A stretch of 16,513 bases of DNA from Patescibacteria group bacterium UBA5187 (GTDB lineage Bacteria; Patescibacteriota; Minisyncoccia; Phycocordibacterales; PALSA-1337): assembly GCA_002413065.1 (NCBI GenBank), contig DHWH01000026.1, positions 18,801-35,313 on the forward strand. Reading direction: 5' to 3'. Position 1 is the stretch's first letter. The number at the start of each line of letters is the position of its first letter. The notes below the pieces were generated by a model. That model was not told where the DNA came from and made no database searches. It saw nothing but the letters and a program-made list of their open reading frames with translations. The position numbers were made by a program, and so were the translations under genes. This document shows, piece by piece, positions 6,757 to 13,260 of the stretch.

Positions 6757-7377
6757 CTACTTTTCCAGACACACCTGATTATGCATATTCCAAATGAGGT
6801 CGGAAACGACAAAGGAGTTTGCTGCATTACTTGTGAGTAAATTGCTGATGACCTTACGGTACTCGATCATACTATCAGCGTGGGCGTCCTTGGCCGTCTT
6901 ACCCTTGATAAGCGAGAGCGGTACTTGATTTGAAGTCTCAAAGAAAGGTTTTGCATAATCATCATTCAAAGGGTCATTGACCAGAGCTTTGTCGGTCCAG
7001 AAACGGAAAAGTTCGCTGTAACCTATAAATGCTTTGCAGCCCTCCTTCACTGCCTGCGGTCCAAGGGTCTTACCAGAATCACAAGAACGCATATAGACCA
7101 CTTTATCCTTGAGCAGGTGGGAGTTTTCACCAGATTTGATAAGAACTTCTTCATCATTGCCGGTAATACATATATCATTACCGTGACCATTAAAAATTAC
7201 GATTTCTGGATTCTGTTTTGCAAGATAACTCTCAACGAGCTTTCGGGAAGCCTTCTCTTTCGGTAGGTCAATAACACTCGAAATCCTTTTCTTGGCTTCT
7301 TTTACGATCTCCTCACTCCAGTGGTAGAGATAGTGGGTGACCAATTCATATTTTGGACGAGTGATGAGAAGTGACAT
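6757..7377 (-). CDS. Caspase-like (clan CD, CHAT/C25-like) cysteine peptidase, cassette copy 1
   Basis: A 206-aa soluble protein. PEIVIFNGHGND (57-68) gives a strand ending in His65-Gly, and KVVYMRSCDSGKTLGPQAVKEGCKAFIGY (92-120) gives a second strand ending in Cys99 in SCDSG, then a helix and an A-F-I-G-Y strand. This His-Gly/Cys arrangement is the catalytic dyad of caspase-fold peptidases (C14, C25, CHAT). The N-terminal 55 residues are helical, and the C-terminal 80 residues (FWTDKALVNDPLNDD..., AHADSMIEYRKVI) may be a partner or regulatory region. Specificity is unknown. It is third gene of the cassette, 8 nt after the 78-aa gene, with no SD, so translation probably depends on the upstream gene. 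It differs from copy 2 at seven residues, none in the dyad. Confidence 0.75.
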   Translation of the reverse strand: MSLLITRPKYELVTHYLYHWSEEIVKEAKKRISSVIDLPKEKASRKLVESYLAKQNPEIVIFNGHGNDICITGNDEEVLIKSGENSHLLKDKVVYMRSCDSGKTLGPQAVKEGCKAFIGYSELFRFWTDKALVNDPLNDDYAKPFFETSNQVPLSLIKGKTAKDAHADSMIEYRKVISNLLTSNAANSFVVSDLIWNMHNQVCLEK

Positions 7378-7385
7378 AGATCATA

Positions 7386-7622
7386 TTAAGCTACAGGTAA
7401 ATCTTGGAGGGAACGGAGGAAAAAGAGTTGTGATTCGACGAGCTTCTTACCAATCTCTGATTGCTTCTTAACCTCCTCGATGAGAGCATCGACAGACATA
7501 GGCTCCTTATCATTACCAACAGAAAGATTTGCATTTGAAGGAATAGTCTTCAAACGAGCAATAACCAAGTTGATGATATCTTGGTTTAGTTCTACTGGAT
7601 TGTTAGTTACTTTTGTATTCAT
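7386..7622 (-). CDS. Small hypothetical protein of the caspase cassette, copy 1
   Basis: A 78-aa hydrophilic, mostly helical protein with no signal peptide or TM segment. A helix at about 13-27 (LNQDIINLVIARLKT) and another at about 44-74 (VDALIEEVKKQSEIGKKLVESQLFFLRSL) flank a Ser/Asn-rich loop; the second could form a coiled coil. No family is recognised. It lies 3 nt after the 66-aa gene and 8 nt before the peptidase gene with no SD, so the three are almost certainly one transcript. It differs from copy 2 only at residues 4 and 9. Constant linkage to the peptidase in both copies suggests an adaptor, substrate or inhibitor of it (inference). Confidence 0.8.
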   Translation of the reverse strand: MNTKVTNNPVELNQDIINLVIARLKTIPSNANLSVGNDKEPMSVDALIEEVKKQSEIGKKLVESQLFFLRSLQDLPVA

Positions 7623-7625
7623 AAT

Positions 7626-7826
7626 TTATTCTGCGGGTATGAATTTAAGTTCAACGAGCTTATCGAGTATGGTCTTACCAAGTTCCGTGTCAGCATTGAT
7701 TTCCCGGTAGGCAACTTCCCAGGTAATAGGACCCCCTTGGTCTGCACCTAGGTCTAAAACGATCTCCTTACGAAGATTCAAAGGAAGATTGGCGTAAAAT
7801 TTGAAAAATTTGTCTTTCATATACAT
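7626..7826 (-). CDS. Small hypothetical protein, first gene of the caspase cassette, copy 1
   Basis: A 66-aa soluble protein: basic amphipathic start (KDKFFKFYANLPLNLRKEIV), a Gly-rich turn (LGADQGGPITW), then a helical second half ending LGKTILDKLVELKFI. No family is recognised. A small helical domain is possible, either DNA-binding or an interaction module like those that accompany caspase effectors (inference). ATG 7826 is taken as the start; ATG 7820 (residue 3) is equally possible, as neither has a good SD. It is led by the promoter at 7867-7894. It differs from copy 2 at residues 16, 52 and 65. Confidence 0.8.
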   Translation of the reverse strand: MYMKDKFFKFYANLPLNLRKEIVLDLGADQGGPITWEVAYREINADTELGKTILDKLVELKFIPAE

Positions 7827-7866
7827 TATCCCAAAGGATTGATGATCCGATTTAAAACTTATTGTT

Positions 7867-7894
7867 AGTATAACTCATTGGCCGCCAAATTCAA
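7867..7894 (-). promoter_or_regulatory. Cassette copy 1 promoter with palindromic operator-like spacer
   Basis: Minus strand: TTGAAT (7889-7894), 16 nt, TATACT (7867-7872). The spacer begins with the 11-bp perfect palindrome TTGGC-G-GCCAA (7878-7888), where a repressor would block polymerase. The whole element is identical in copy 2. Predicted leader is about 35 nt. Confidence 0.6.
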
Positions 7895-7942
7895 AATTCT
7901 CTCTCGTATACTGTATAAGACGGATAAATCGGCAAAGAATGT

Positions 7943-8230
7943 CTAAAAATCTTTTACCAAACTCACTATGGCAACGACAACACCCAGTCCTCCAATTATT
8001 GCTGCGACCCAGGTAGCATTACGGATAGATTTTGTTAAATTCTCCGAAGATTCCGATGACTTTTTTAATTCTGAAGTCAAATTTTCTATAGCTTGGCTTG
8101 GACTCCCGGGAATATGTTTAGTGTGATGAAACCAAACCATCTTCCAAAGAAATTGATCAACCTTTTCTTCATGAGACATGTCGGTCCACTTTTTCCTCAA
8201 ATCTTTTAGTTCTTGGTCATCTCCGTACAT
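7943..8230 (-). CDS. Hypothetical tail-anchored small membrane protein
   Basis: A 95-aa protein with a charged N-terminal half (DDQELKDLRKKWTDMSHEEK), a central polar helix likely to form a coiled coil (about 47-68, ENLTSELKKSSESSENLTK), and one C-terminal TM segment (about 72-92, ATWVAAIIGGLGVVVAIVSLV). The topology resembles small tail-anchored or holin-like proteins, but no family is recognised. It starts at ATG 8230, only 9 nt after the lyase gene, without an SD, and is probably co-transcribed with the HAD and lyase genes. No terminator is seen between it and cassette copy 1, so read-through into the cassette is possible. Confidence 0.65.
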   Translation of the reverse strand: MYGDDQELKDLRKKWTDMSHEEKVDQFLWKMVWFHHTKHIPGSPSQAIENLTSELKKSSESSENLTKSIRNATWVAAIIGGLGVVVAIVSLVKDF

Positions 8231-8239
8231 AAAAAATAT

Positions 8240-8995
8240 TTAGCTATTTATCTTAAAATCCGCAAAGTATGCAACCTCGTCTTTTGTAGGTGCCCAATCA
8301 GGAGTATTTCCACCAAAGAAAGTAGTGAAGTTAAAATTATCTATTCCAAAAGTTGCATCCTTAGCTCTGAAAGCTCCTACGCATGATAGTGCCAGTTTTC
8401 CATCAAACCAAGAGACTATCTCACCATCTCTTTCTCCTGGTGTATTCATTGTAATTTCTGTTTTGAGAGTATGCCATTGGCCAGGGATAAAACGAAATGG
8501 TTTCTTGTCTCCGTTTACGTCGGTCCAAGGTAAATCATCACCCCAATTCTTTTCAGGCGCTCGTTCCATCCAGTACATGTATTGAAAAATCTCACCTCCC
8601 TCTCGCCACATTATACGAGCAGAGAAACCGTCCGAGCCGTCGGATTTCTTTCCACCACCAGGTGAAGTACCTCCACCAAGACCAGGCAATTTTCCACCCC
8701 TTACAAAATCAAAACCTACAGGAAACATAACCTGATATTCGAGAGTGCATTTATTATAAGATGCTTCAAATCGAAGTCTCCACTGAGCTCCACCACCATC
8801 TTCTTCTTGCCCGACTTTTCCTTGGGGATATTTAATCTCCAAAACATTGCGAGAAGGATCAAGTGGGTCCGCTACAATGTTTGGCCTACCACTTCTTGCA
8901 CCCATAATTCGCTTTGGAGTATTCCAGTTTTTATTTATCTGGTCTTCAGAATATGGACCAATAGGCGTTTCATTAAAAGAGATCGATTTATTCAT
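8240..8995 (-). CDS. Polysaccharide lyase family 14-like protein (alginate/glucuronan lyase-like)
   Basis: A 251-aa beta-rich protein matching the PL14 pattern: GGKLPGLGGG (100-109), FSARIMWREGG (124-134), YMYW (139-142), IPGQWHTLKTEITMNTPGERDG (170-191), WFDGK (196-200), FTTFFGG (223-229), DWAPTKDEVAYFADF (233-247). PL14 lyases cleave uronic-acid glycans such as alginate or glucuronan by beta-elimination. In the Chlorella-virus enzyme vAL-1 the key residues are a Lys, a Ser-x-Arg and a Tyr-x-Tyr; here K102, S125/R127 and Y139/Y141 sit at matching spacing (from memory of that enzyme). Unusually, there is no signal peptide, so it may act inside the cell or be released by lysis. The start overlaps the HAD stop by 4 nt (ATGA), showing translational coupling. 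Confidence 0.8.
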   Translation of the reverse strand: MNKSISFNETPIGPYSEDQINKNWNTPKRIMGARSGRPNIVADPLDPSRNVLEIKYPQGKVGQEEDGGGAQWRLRFEASYNKCTLEYQVMFPVGFDFVRGGKLPGLGGGTSPGGGKKSDGSDGFSARIMWREGGEIFQYMYWMERAPEKNWGDDLPWTDVNGDKKPFRFIPGQWHTLKTEITMNTPGERDGEIVSWFDGKLALSCVGAFRAKDATFGIDNFNFTTFFGGNTPDWAPTKDEVAYFADFKINS

Positions 8996-9612
8996 AAGAT
9001 AATTTCACCTAGTTCCAGTGCATAATGGGCGATATAATCCGGATTATGTGCACTTAATTTTTTCTCACTAGTGAAACCCCACGTAACTGCTACGCTTTTA
9101 ATCCCTGTTTCCTTTGCAACATCTATCTCATGATTACTATCCCCGACAAAAAATGTGGTTTCTAGATTTAAATTGTGGTCTTTGATTATTTTCTGGGTTG
9201 GTCCTAACTTATCGTTTGCATCAGTGATAATCTCACTGAAAACATTTTCGAGTCTGTACTCCTTTACTTCAGGCAGTAATGTCTCAGGGAAATCAGAACT
9301 TACGACAGCAAGGAAATAACCCTTTTCCTTGCATTTATGTATGAGTTCTACTACTTCAGGAAATGAGGTTGCTTTTGGACAGTCTTTGTCTAATTGTAGT
9401 TGCTGAAATAACTTTGATCGCTCCGCTTCGTTGTAACCTTCAGGTAAATATTTTTGATAGAAAAGAGCTGGCGGCTGTTTCCAATTTTTTCTGAATTCTT
9501 CCGTTGATATCTCACTTACTCCATATTTTTTAAATATGTGATTAACAATCCACACTTGGTTTGTCACTGTGTCTCGGACTACGCCAGACCAGTCAAAAAT
9601 AATATTTTTCAT
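8992..9612 (-). CDS. HAD-superfamily hydrolase
   Basis: A 206-aa protein with the HAD layout: motif I IIFDWSGVVRDT (nucleophile D7), a helical cap (about 17-85), motif II FLAVVSSD (S105), motif III Lys at about 141 (GPTQKII) and motif IV FVGDSNHEIDVAKETG (D158, D164). It resembles phosphoglycolate-phosphatase-like subfamily IA enzymes, but the acid/base Asp of DxD is Ser (DWS), closer to the DWAGT of phosphonatases; the substrate cannot be assigned. The start is ATG 9612, where motif I sits at the N-terminus as usual; the longer frame to 9717 runs over the TATACT box and hairpins. No SD. It is first in a unit with the PL14 gene (4-nt overlap) and the 95-aa gene. Confidence 0.8.
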   Translation of the reverse strand: MKNIIFDWSGVVRDTVTNQVWIVNHIFKKYGVSEISTEEFRKNWKQPPALFYQKYLPEGYNEAERSKLFQQLQLDKDCPKATSFPEVVELIHKCKEKGYFLAVVSSDFPETLLPEVKEYRLENVFSEIITDANDKLGPTQKIIKDHNLNLETTFFVGDSNHEIDVAKETGIKSVAVTWGFTSEKKLSAHNPDYIAHYALELGEIIL

Positions 9613-9627
9613 GCTATGTGCTATGTA

Positions 9628-9633
9628 AGTATA
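9628..9633 (-). promoter_or_regulatory. Possible -10 box of the HAD-PL14 operon
   Basis: TATACT on the minus strand, ending 15 nt before ATG 9612, with no SD. No good -35 is visible. Confidence 0.4.
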
Positions 9634-9680
9634 CACTACTCTCAGAGTTCGCGATCTTATGATCGTAAATCCAGTTGAGT

Positions 9681-9719
9681 GGGGAATCTTGCGATTCCCC
9701 AAGTTGGTTTTACCCAACT
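9681..9719. repeat. Two adjacent hairpins at the end of the 218-aa gene
   Basis: GGGGAATC (9681-9688) pairs with GATTCCCC (9693-9700) around TTGC, which reads GCAA (a GNRA tetraloop) on the minus strand. AGTTGG (9702-9707) pairs with CCAACT (9714-9719) around six nt. Neither has a U-tract on the minus strand, so they may be an RNA 3'-end stabiliser or a weak terminator of the 218-aa gene. Confidence 0.6.
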
Positions 9720-10374
9720 ATTCTTTTGGCCACTTGGCCAGAACCTCACTCATAAGGACCCCATTGACGCCGCTGTTGGCTTTTTCGCAAGCGCTCTTGG
9801 ACATGTTGAACCGATTGCGGTTCTTCTTGTCTTCGAACACTCCAATGTATTCACCCAAACACTTCCATGCGTAACCGATGAAGTCAAGCTTCGTTTCGGT
9901 CTGCGGGAGTTTGGCAAGCTGCGCCTTCAACTCTTCAGGTTTGAAGAATGGAACTTCCCGTTGTGCAGGTGTCATTCCTTTCCTCTTACCAGCAAGATTG
10001 TCGATGATACCTTTGAATGCGGATTGCTCCAGGTCAAACGATCCTCGACGCTGATAGGCGGGTTCCAATTCTTGATTGAGCCGACCCCGAATGGCATACG
10101 CCAAGCAGAGCGACGCAGTTTCCCGAAGGAAATCCTCGCAATCACCACTGAAGGTGACTTCCTTGCCTGGGTGAGAGGAAAGGACGTCTCCGATTTCAAA
10201 CGAGCACATGATCTTGCCGAGAGTCTCGGGGGTCATGTCTCGAACGTCGCCGGAGTCGAGATCGAATTTTACATGGGTCAGGAATTCATTCCTGTTATCC
10301 ATGCGGCGAAAAACTTCGTCGTAACGGTTTTTGCCTATGAGGTTATTAGTGAGGTTTACAATGTACTCTCTCAT
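9718..10374 (-). CDS. Hypothetical protein, 218 aa, in the accessory region
   Basis: A soluble, mainly helical protein with no signal peptide or TM segment and no recognised family. Features seen: charged N-terminal region (NRYDEVFRRMDNRNEFLTH), FSGDCEDFLRETASLCLAYAIRGRL (helical), a basic linker (AGKRKGMTPAQRE), FKPEELKAQLAKLPQTETK and the ending SEVLAKWPKE. The coding DNA is visibly GC-richer than its neighbours. An AGGAG SD (10381-10385) 6 nt before ATG supports the start, and a near-consensus promoter lies about 130 nt upstream, so expression should be strong. An open frame on the opposite strand covers the same stretch but has neither SD nor promoter. Composition, flanking hairpins and the nearby recombinase remnant suggest it was acquired by transfer (inference). 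Confidence 0.7.
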   Translation of the reverse strand: MREYIVNLTNNLIGKNRYDEVFRRMDNRNEFLTHVKFDLDSGDVRDMTPETLGKIMCSFEIGDVLSSHPGKEVTFSGDCEDFLRETASLCLAYAIRGRLNQELEPAYQRRGSFDLEQSAFKGIIDNLAGKRKGMTPAQREVPFFKPEELKAQLAKLPQTETKLDFIGYAWKCLGEYIGVFEDKKNRNRFNMSKSACEKANSGVNGVLMSEVLAKWPKE

Positions 10375-10380
10375 TTTTAT

Positions 10381-10503
10381 CTCCTTTCAGAGACTTACCA
10401 CTCCCCATAATTGGGATCATTCCGACCGAAACATTCGGCTGGTATATGATAGGAACCCGAGAAGATTCCTGGGCGGTTCAACAGGTGTACTGTTTACCTC
10501 ACA
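10381..10503 (-). promoter_or_regulatory. Structured leader and SD of the 218-aa gene
   Basis: About 125 nt of leader. On the minus strand it can fold into at least three small hairpins (7-bp AGGAATC/GGTTCCT, 5-bp CCGAA/TTCGG with a 3-nt loop, 4-bp TCCC/GGGA) before the AGGAG at 10381-10385. It might be a cis-acting RNA; no known riboswitch class is recognised. Confidence 0.4.
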
Positions 10504-10532
10504 AGTATAGCATACCAGAACACTAAAGTCAA
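10504..10532 (-). promoter_or_regulatory. Strong promoter of the 218-aa gene
   Basis: Minus strand: TTGACT (10527-10532), 17 nt, TATACT (10504-10509), with extended -10 TGC. This is among the best sigma-70-like promoters in the window. Confidence 0.8.
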
Positions 10533-10699
10533 GCTCTGTAAAGGGCTAAATACGGCTTTATTGCTTGTTCCCTTAGCTATCAAGCTTTCTTCACCCTCTT
10601 CTTCCCACCTGTTCGCCCTTGTGTACGCTTTTCTCCCTATGGTAAGGCCTTTCCACGAACTCAGGCTTATTCAACGCAAAGTGAACGAATTTTGAGGAA
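10533..10699. other. Unassigned stretch between the promoter and the recombinase remnant
   Basis: No gene is supported here. The plus strand is pyrimidine-rich at about 10575-10620. Short frames with basic residues occur on the minus strand but have no start signals. It may be leftover DNA from the broken recombinase or the element that carried it. Confidence 0.3.
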
Positions 10700-10705
10700 T
10701 GAGGC

Positions 10706-11080
10706 TTGGTCCAATACAAGATTGATCGGCCGAAGTTCCATGGCGAACTCACCAAGTTGCAAGGCGAAGAACAGACTTCCGATGAAGCTATGCACGAGGT
10801 TATCAAAGACATTGTAAAAATTTCAGAACTGCTGAAAGACACTGCAGCATATTGGTCTTTTGCGAATTCGCACGAAAAAGAGCAAATCATGCGAGTAATT
10901 TTTTCAGAACTTTCATTATCCGAAAATACCTTGCAATTCAAGGTTAAAAAAGGATTTGTCTCCTTTCAATCGAGACTTCTTGTTGAGGGTGACCACTCAG
11001 CTTGGCTTTCAGAACTGATAGGTGTGAAGGATTATACCAAATTTGTGATTCAGGAGCTCAGTGCGATAGTTACCAAATAA
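10706..11080 (+). pseudogene. C-terminal remnant of a serine recombinase
   Basis: A 124-aa fragment resembling the coiled-coil C-terminal region of large serine recombinases: a helical stretch (about 24-50), then AAYWSFANSHEKEQIMRVIFSELSL (about 47-71), LQFKVKKGF and a variable tail. In intact proteins this follows the zinc-ribbon domain. The catalytic N-terminal resolvase domain (with its Ser nucleophile), the recombinase domain and the Cys-rich zinc ribbon are all missing: a TGA at 10700-10702 closes the frame and no matching sequence is seen upstream. The apparent first codon is TTG with no SD. It is therefore probably a dead relic of a mobile element between the two cassette copies. The assignment rests on pattern alone; a standalone coiled-coil protein is the alternative. 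Confidence 0.6.
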
Positions 11081-11125
11081 ACATGAGTACCCTACTAGAA
11101 AGTTCACAACATTCACACAGTCACC

Positions 11126-12091
11126 CTAAAACTGATAGTTGATAGCTGTCCAGTCTAACACCAAAGGATTTGCCTTACCGGAATCAGATGCTAGCTCAAA
11201 CTTGGGAATATAGAACTCTTTTTCGTACTTTTCGAGACCGGTGGTAACAATTCTAAAAATATTCCTGATTATTGGGCTCTTCTGGTCAAATGGTCCCGTG
11301 CCGAAATTTAGACCGAATTGAGCATGGAACATCACTACCGCTGCACCAACCGCATATACGGCATTTTCTAAAGTGGCAAACTTTAAATTCTCCTCTCTAT
11401 CATGTTTTGTTTTATTGTAAGCATCATACCAACTCAAAGATGTAGTTGGGTTGCTAGGATCCCACCCATCAAAAGGGGTGAACTTAGGAAAATGGGGATA
11501 TGATTGTAACGATAGCTCATAGGCGTCTAGAAACATCGGTTTGAGTAACTTTACATAGTCATTGGTACTTAGCCTCGCAGAAGAATATCCGTTTTCTTTT
11601 AGCACTGCGGTCCACGAGGATTCTACTTCCATACAGGCTAGCAAAATAATCTCTCTTATTTTATGTCCGTATGTAGATAAGTTAGCTTGATTCGGTTCAA
11701 TCGTTTCAAAAAGCTTTTCAAGCTTTGTAAGTAATATTCTCAATGAAACAAAAGATTCATTTAGCTTCTCTTGATAAGTAACATTAGGAGGACGTCCACC
11801 ACAAGCTAGAGGTCTCCATATCCTTTTGTAATAGGTACCGAGGATATAGTTCGATTCTACAGGTTGGGCGTCGCCAAAACTTTTAGTAACCCAATCTTTT
11901 AGATCGCTGAATGTGGTAGAGGGAGTTCTGATAGAATGAACTTCTCCTCCATGATTAACGCCAGATGCAAAGAAAGCATTAGCCCCCTCAAAAGCAACCC
12001 CTCGTTCGTGATGAAAAAAGAAATCCTGATCAAAGTTTGAACCCTGCTTTCCTTTTGGAAAAAACTTGTTTTGAAAAAATAAGATTTTCAT
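11126..12091 (-). CDS. Conserved-looking hypothetical protein, 321 aa, after cassette copy 2
   Basis: A soluble, largely helical protein with no TM segment. The N-terminus (MKILFFQNKFFPKGKQGSNFDQDF, HHERGVAFEGANAFFASG) is followed by LGTYYKRIWRPLACGG, a helical core (IREIILLACMEVESSWTAVLKENGY), and SWYDAYNKTKHDREENLKFATLENAVYAVGAAVVMFHAQFG. The YNKTKHDRE segment between long helices resembles HEPN-like proteins, but the canonical R-x4-6-H order is not clear, so this is only a suggestion. ATG 12091 lies 31 nt after the stop of cassette copy 2, with no terminator or clear promoter between, so it is probably the fourth gene of that transcript. Copy 1 has a decayed small ORF in this position. It is convergent with the recombinase remnant. 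Confidence 0.75.
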   Translation of the reverse strand: MKILFFQNKFFPKGKQGSNFDQDFFFHHERGVAFEGANAFFASGVNHGGEVHSIRTPSTTFSDLKDWVTKSFGDAQPVESNYILGTYYKRIWRPLACGGRPPNVTYQEKLNESFVSLRILLTKLEKLFETIEPNQANLSTYGHKIREIILLACMEVESSWTAVLKENGYSSARLSTNDYVKLLKPMFLDAYELSLQSYPHFPKFTPFDGWDPSNPTTSLSWYDAYNKTKHDREENLKFATLENAVYAVGAAVVMFHAQFGLNFGTGPFDQKSPIIRNIFRIVTTGLEKYEKEFYIPKFELASDSGKANPLVLDWTAINYQF

Positions 12092-12122
12092 TTACATAGA
12101 GTGTTATCTCATTCATGGATTT

Positions 12123-12743
12123 TTATTTCTCCAAGCATACCTGATTGTGCATATTCCAGATAAGGTCCGAGACGACGAATGAATTAGCGGCGTTACTCGT
12201 AAGGAGATGGCTGATGACCTTCCGATACTCGATCATACTATCTGCATGAGCTTCCTTGGCCGTTTTGCCCTTGATGAGGGCCAATGGAACTTGATTGGAG
12301 GTCTCAAAGAAAGGCTTAGCGTAATCATCATTCAAAGGATCATTGACCAGAGCTTTGTCAGTCCAGAAACGAAAGAGTTCACTGTAACCGATAAAAGCTT
12401 TACAACCCTCCTTCACAGCTTGTGGTCCAAGTGTTTTCCCAGAGTCACATGAACGCATATAGACCACCTTACCCTTGAGAAGGTGCGAGTTTTCACCAGA
12501 TTTGATAAGAACTTCTTCATCGTTGCCGGTAATACAGACATCATTACCATGACCATTAAAGATTACGATCTCTGGATTCTGTTTTGCAAGATAACTCTCA
12601 ACGAGCTTTCGTGAAGCCTTCTCTTTTGGCAGGTCAATGACACTAGAAATCCTTTTCTTGGCTTCTTTTACGATCTCCTCACTCCAGTGGTAGAAATAGT
12701 GGGTGACCAATTCATATCTTGGACGAGTGATGAGAAGTGACAT
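12123..12743 (-). CDS. Caspase-like (clan CD, CHAT/C25-like) cysteine peptidase, cassette copy 2
   Basis: Paralogue of the 6757-7377 product, 199 of 206 residues identical (changes K9R, L17F, I69V, D91G, S155A, D164E, N179H). The NGHG His65 and SCDSG Cys99 dyad are intact. In its last 33 codons 23 of 100 nucleotides differ from copy 1 but only one residue does, so both proteins have been kept under selection. It is followed by the 321-aa gene, unlike copy 1. It has no SD and is 8 nt after the 78-aa gene. An ORF on the opposite strand inside it is a shadow. Confidence 0.75.
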   Translation of the reverse strand: MSLLITRPRYELVTHYFYHWSEEIVKEAKKRISSVIDLPKEKASRKLVESYLAKQNPEIVIFNGHGNDVCITGNDEEVLIKSGENSHLLKGKVVYMRSCDSGKTLGPQAVKEGCKAFIGYSELFRFWTDKALVNDPLNDDYAKPFFETSNQVPLALIKGKTAKEAHADSMIEYRKVISHLLTSNAANSFVVSDLIWNMHNQVCLEK

Positions 12744-12751
12744 AGGGCATA

Positions 12752-12988
12752 TTAAGCTACAGGTAAATCTTGAAGCGAGCGAAGGAAAAAGAGTTGTGAT
12801 TCGACCAGCTTCTTACCAATCTCTGATTGTTTTTTAACTTCCTCGATGAGAGCATCGACTGACATTGGCTCTTTGTCATTACCAACAGAAAGATTTGCAT
12901 TTGAAGGAATAGTCTTCAAGCGAGCAATAACCAAGTTGATGATGTCTTGGTTTAATTCGACTGCATTGTTAGTTACATTTGTATTCAT
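12752..12988 (-). CDS. Small hypothetical protein of the caspase cassette, copy 2
   Basis: A 78-aa helical protein, 76 of 78 residues identical to the 7386-7622 product (N4 and A9 here). It is 3 nt after the 66-aa gene and 8 nt before the peptidase gene. Function unknown; conservation with the peptidase suggests a joint role. Confidence 0.8.
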   Translation of the reverse strand: MNTNVTNNAVELNQDIINLVIARLKTIPSNANLSVGNDKEPMSVDALIEEVKKQSEIGKKLVESQLFFLRSLQDLPVA

Positions 12989-12991
12989 AAT

Positions 12992-13192
12992 TTATTCAGT
13001 AGGTATGAATTTAAGTTCAACGAGCTTATCGAGTATCTTCTTACCAAGTTCAGTATCAGCATTGATCTCCCGATAAGCCACTTCCCATGTAATAGGACCA
13101 CCTTGGTCTGCACCTAGGTCCAAAACAATCTCCTTACGAAGATTCATAGGAAGATTGGCATAAAATTTGAAAAATTTATCTTTCATATACAT
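12992..13192 (-). CDS. Small hypothetical protein, first gene of the caspase cassette, copy 2
   Basis: A 66-aa protein, 63 of 66 residues identical to the 7626-7826 product (M16, K52, T65 here). Start ATG 13192, or ATG 13186 at residue 3. It is driven by the same palindrome-bearing promoter. Its upstream region is shared with the divergent YiiX-like peptidase gene at 13330. Confidence 0.8.
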   Translation of the reverse strand: MYMKDKFFKFYANLPMNLRKEIVLDLGADQGGPITWEVAYREINADTELGKKILDKLVELKFIPTE

Positions 13193-13232
13193 TATCCCAA
13201 AGGATTGATGACCCGATTTAAAACTTATTGTT

Positions 13233-13260
13233 AGTATAACTCATTGGCCGCCAAATTCAA
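13233..13260 (-). promoter_or_regulatory. Cassette copy 2 promoter with palindromic operator-like spacer
   Basis: TTGAAT (13255-13260), 16 nt, TATACT (13233-13238), palindrome TTGGC-G-GCCAA at 13244-13254. Identical to copy 1, although the genes behind it have diverged by up to 23% locally. Confidence 0.6.

Larger units (their letters stand above)
6757..7897 (-). repeat. Caspase-like cassette, copy 1 (1,141-bp direct repeat)
   Basis: Aligned without any gap to 12123-13263 (constant offset 5,366). It spans a promoter and three genes of 66, 78 and 206 aa and ends 3 bp upstream of the -35 box on one side and at the stop codon of the 206-aa gene on the other. By hand count, mismatches are about 1 in 71 nt of the promoter region, 18 in 200 nt of the first gene, 18 in 237 nt of the second, 3 in the first 100 nt of the third and 23 in its last 100 nt. 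Confidence 0.95.

Noticed and set aside
7907..7917. TATAC-T-GTATA palindrome just upstream of cassette copy 1 as an operator
   Set aside because: Absent from copy 2 and outside the repeated unit; AT-rich short palindromes are expected by chance.
9679..10410. Long 243-codon open frame on the plus strand opposite the 218-aa gene
   Set aside because: No SD or promoter on the plus strand, composition of a shadow frame, while the minus-strand gene has promoter and SD.
10591..10941. 116-codon minus-strand ORF opposite the recombinase remnant
   Set aside because: No SD or promoter, no recognisable domain, and mostly the antisense of the remnant's coiled-coil region.
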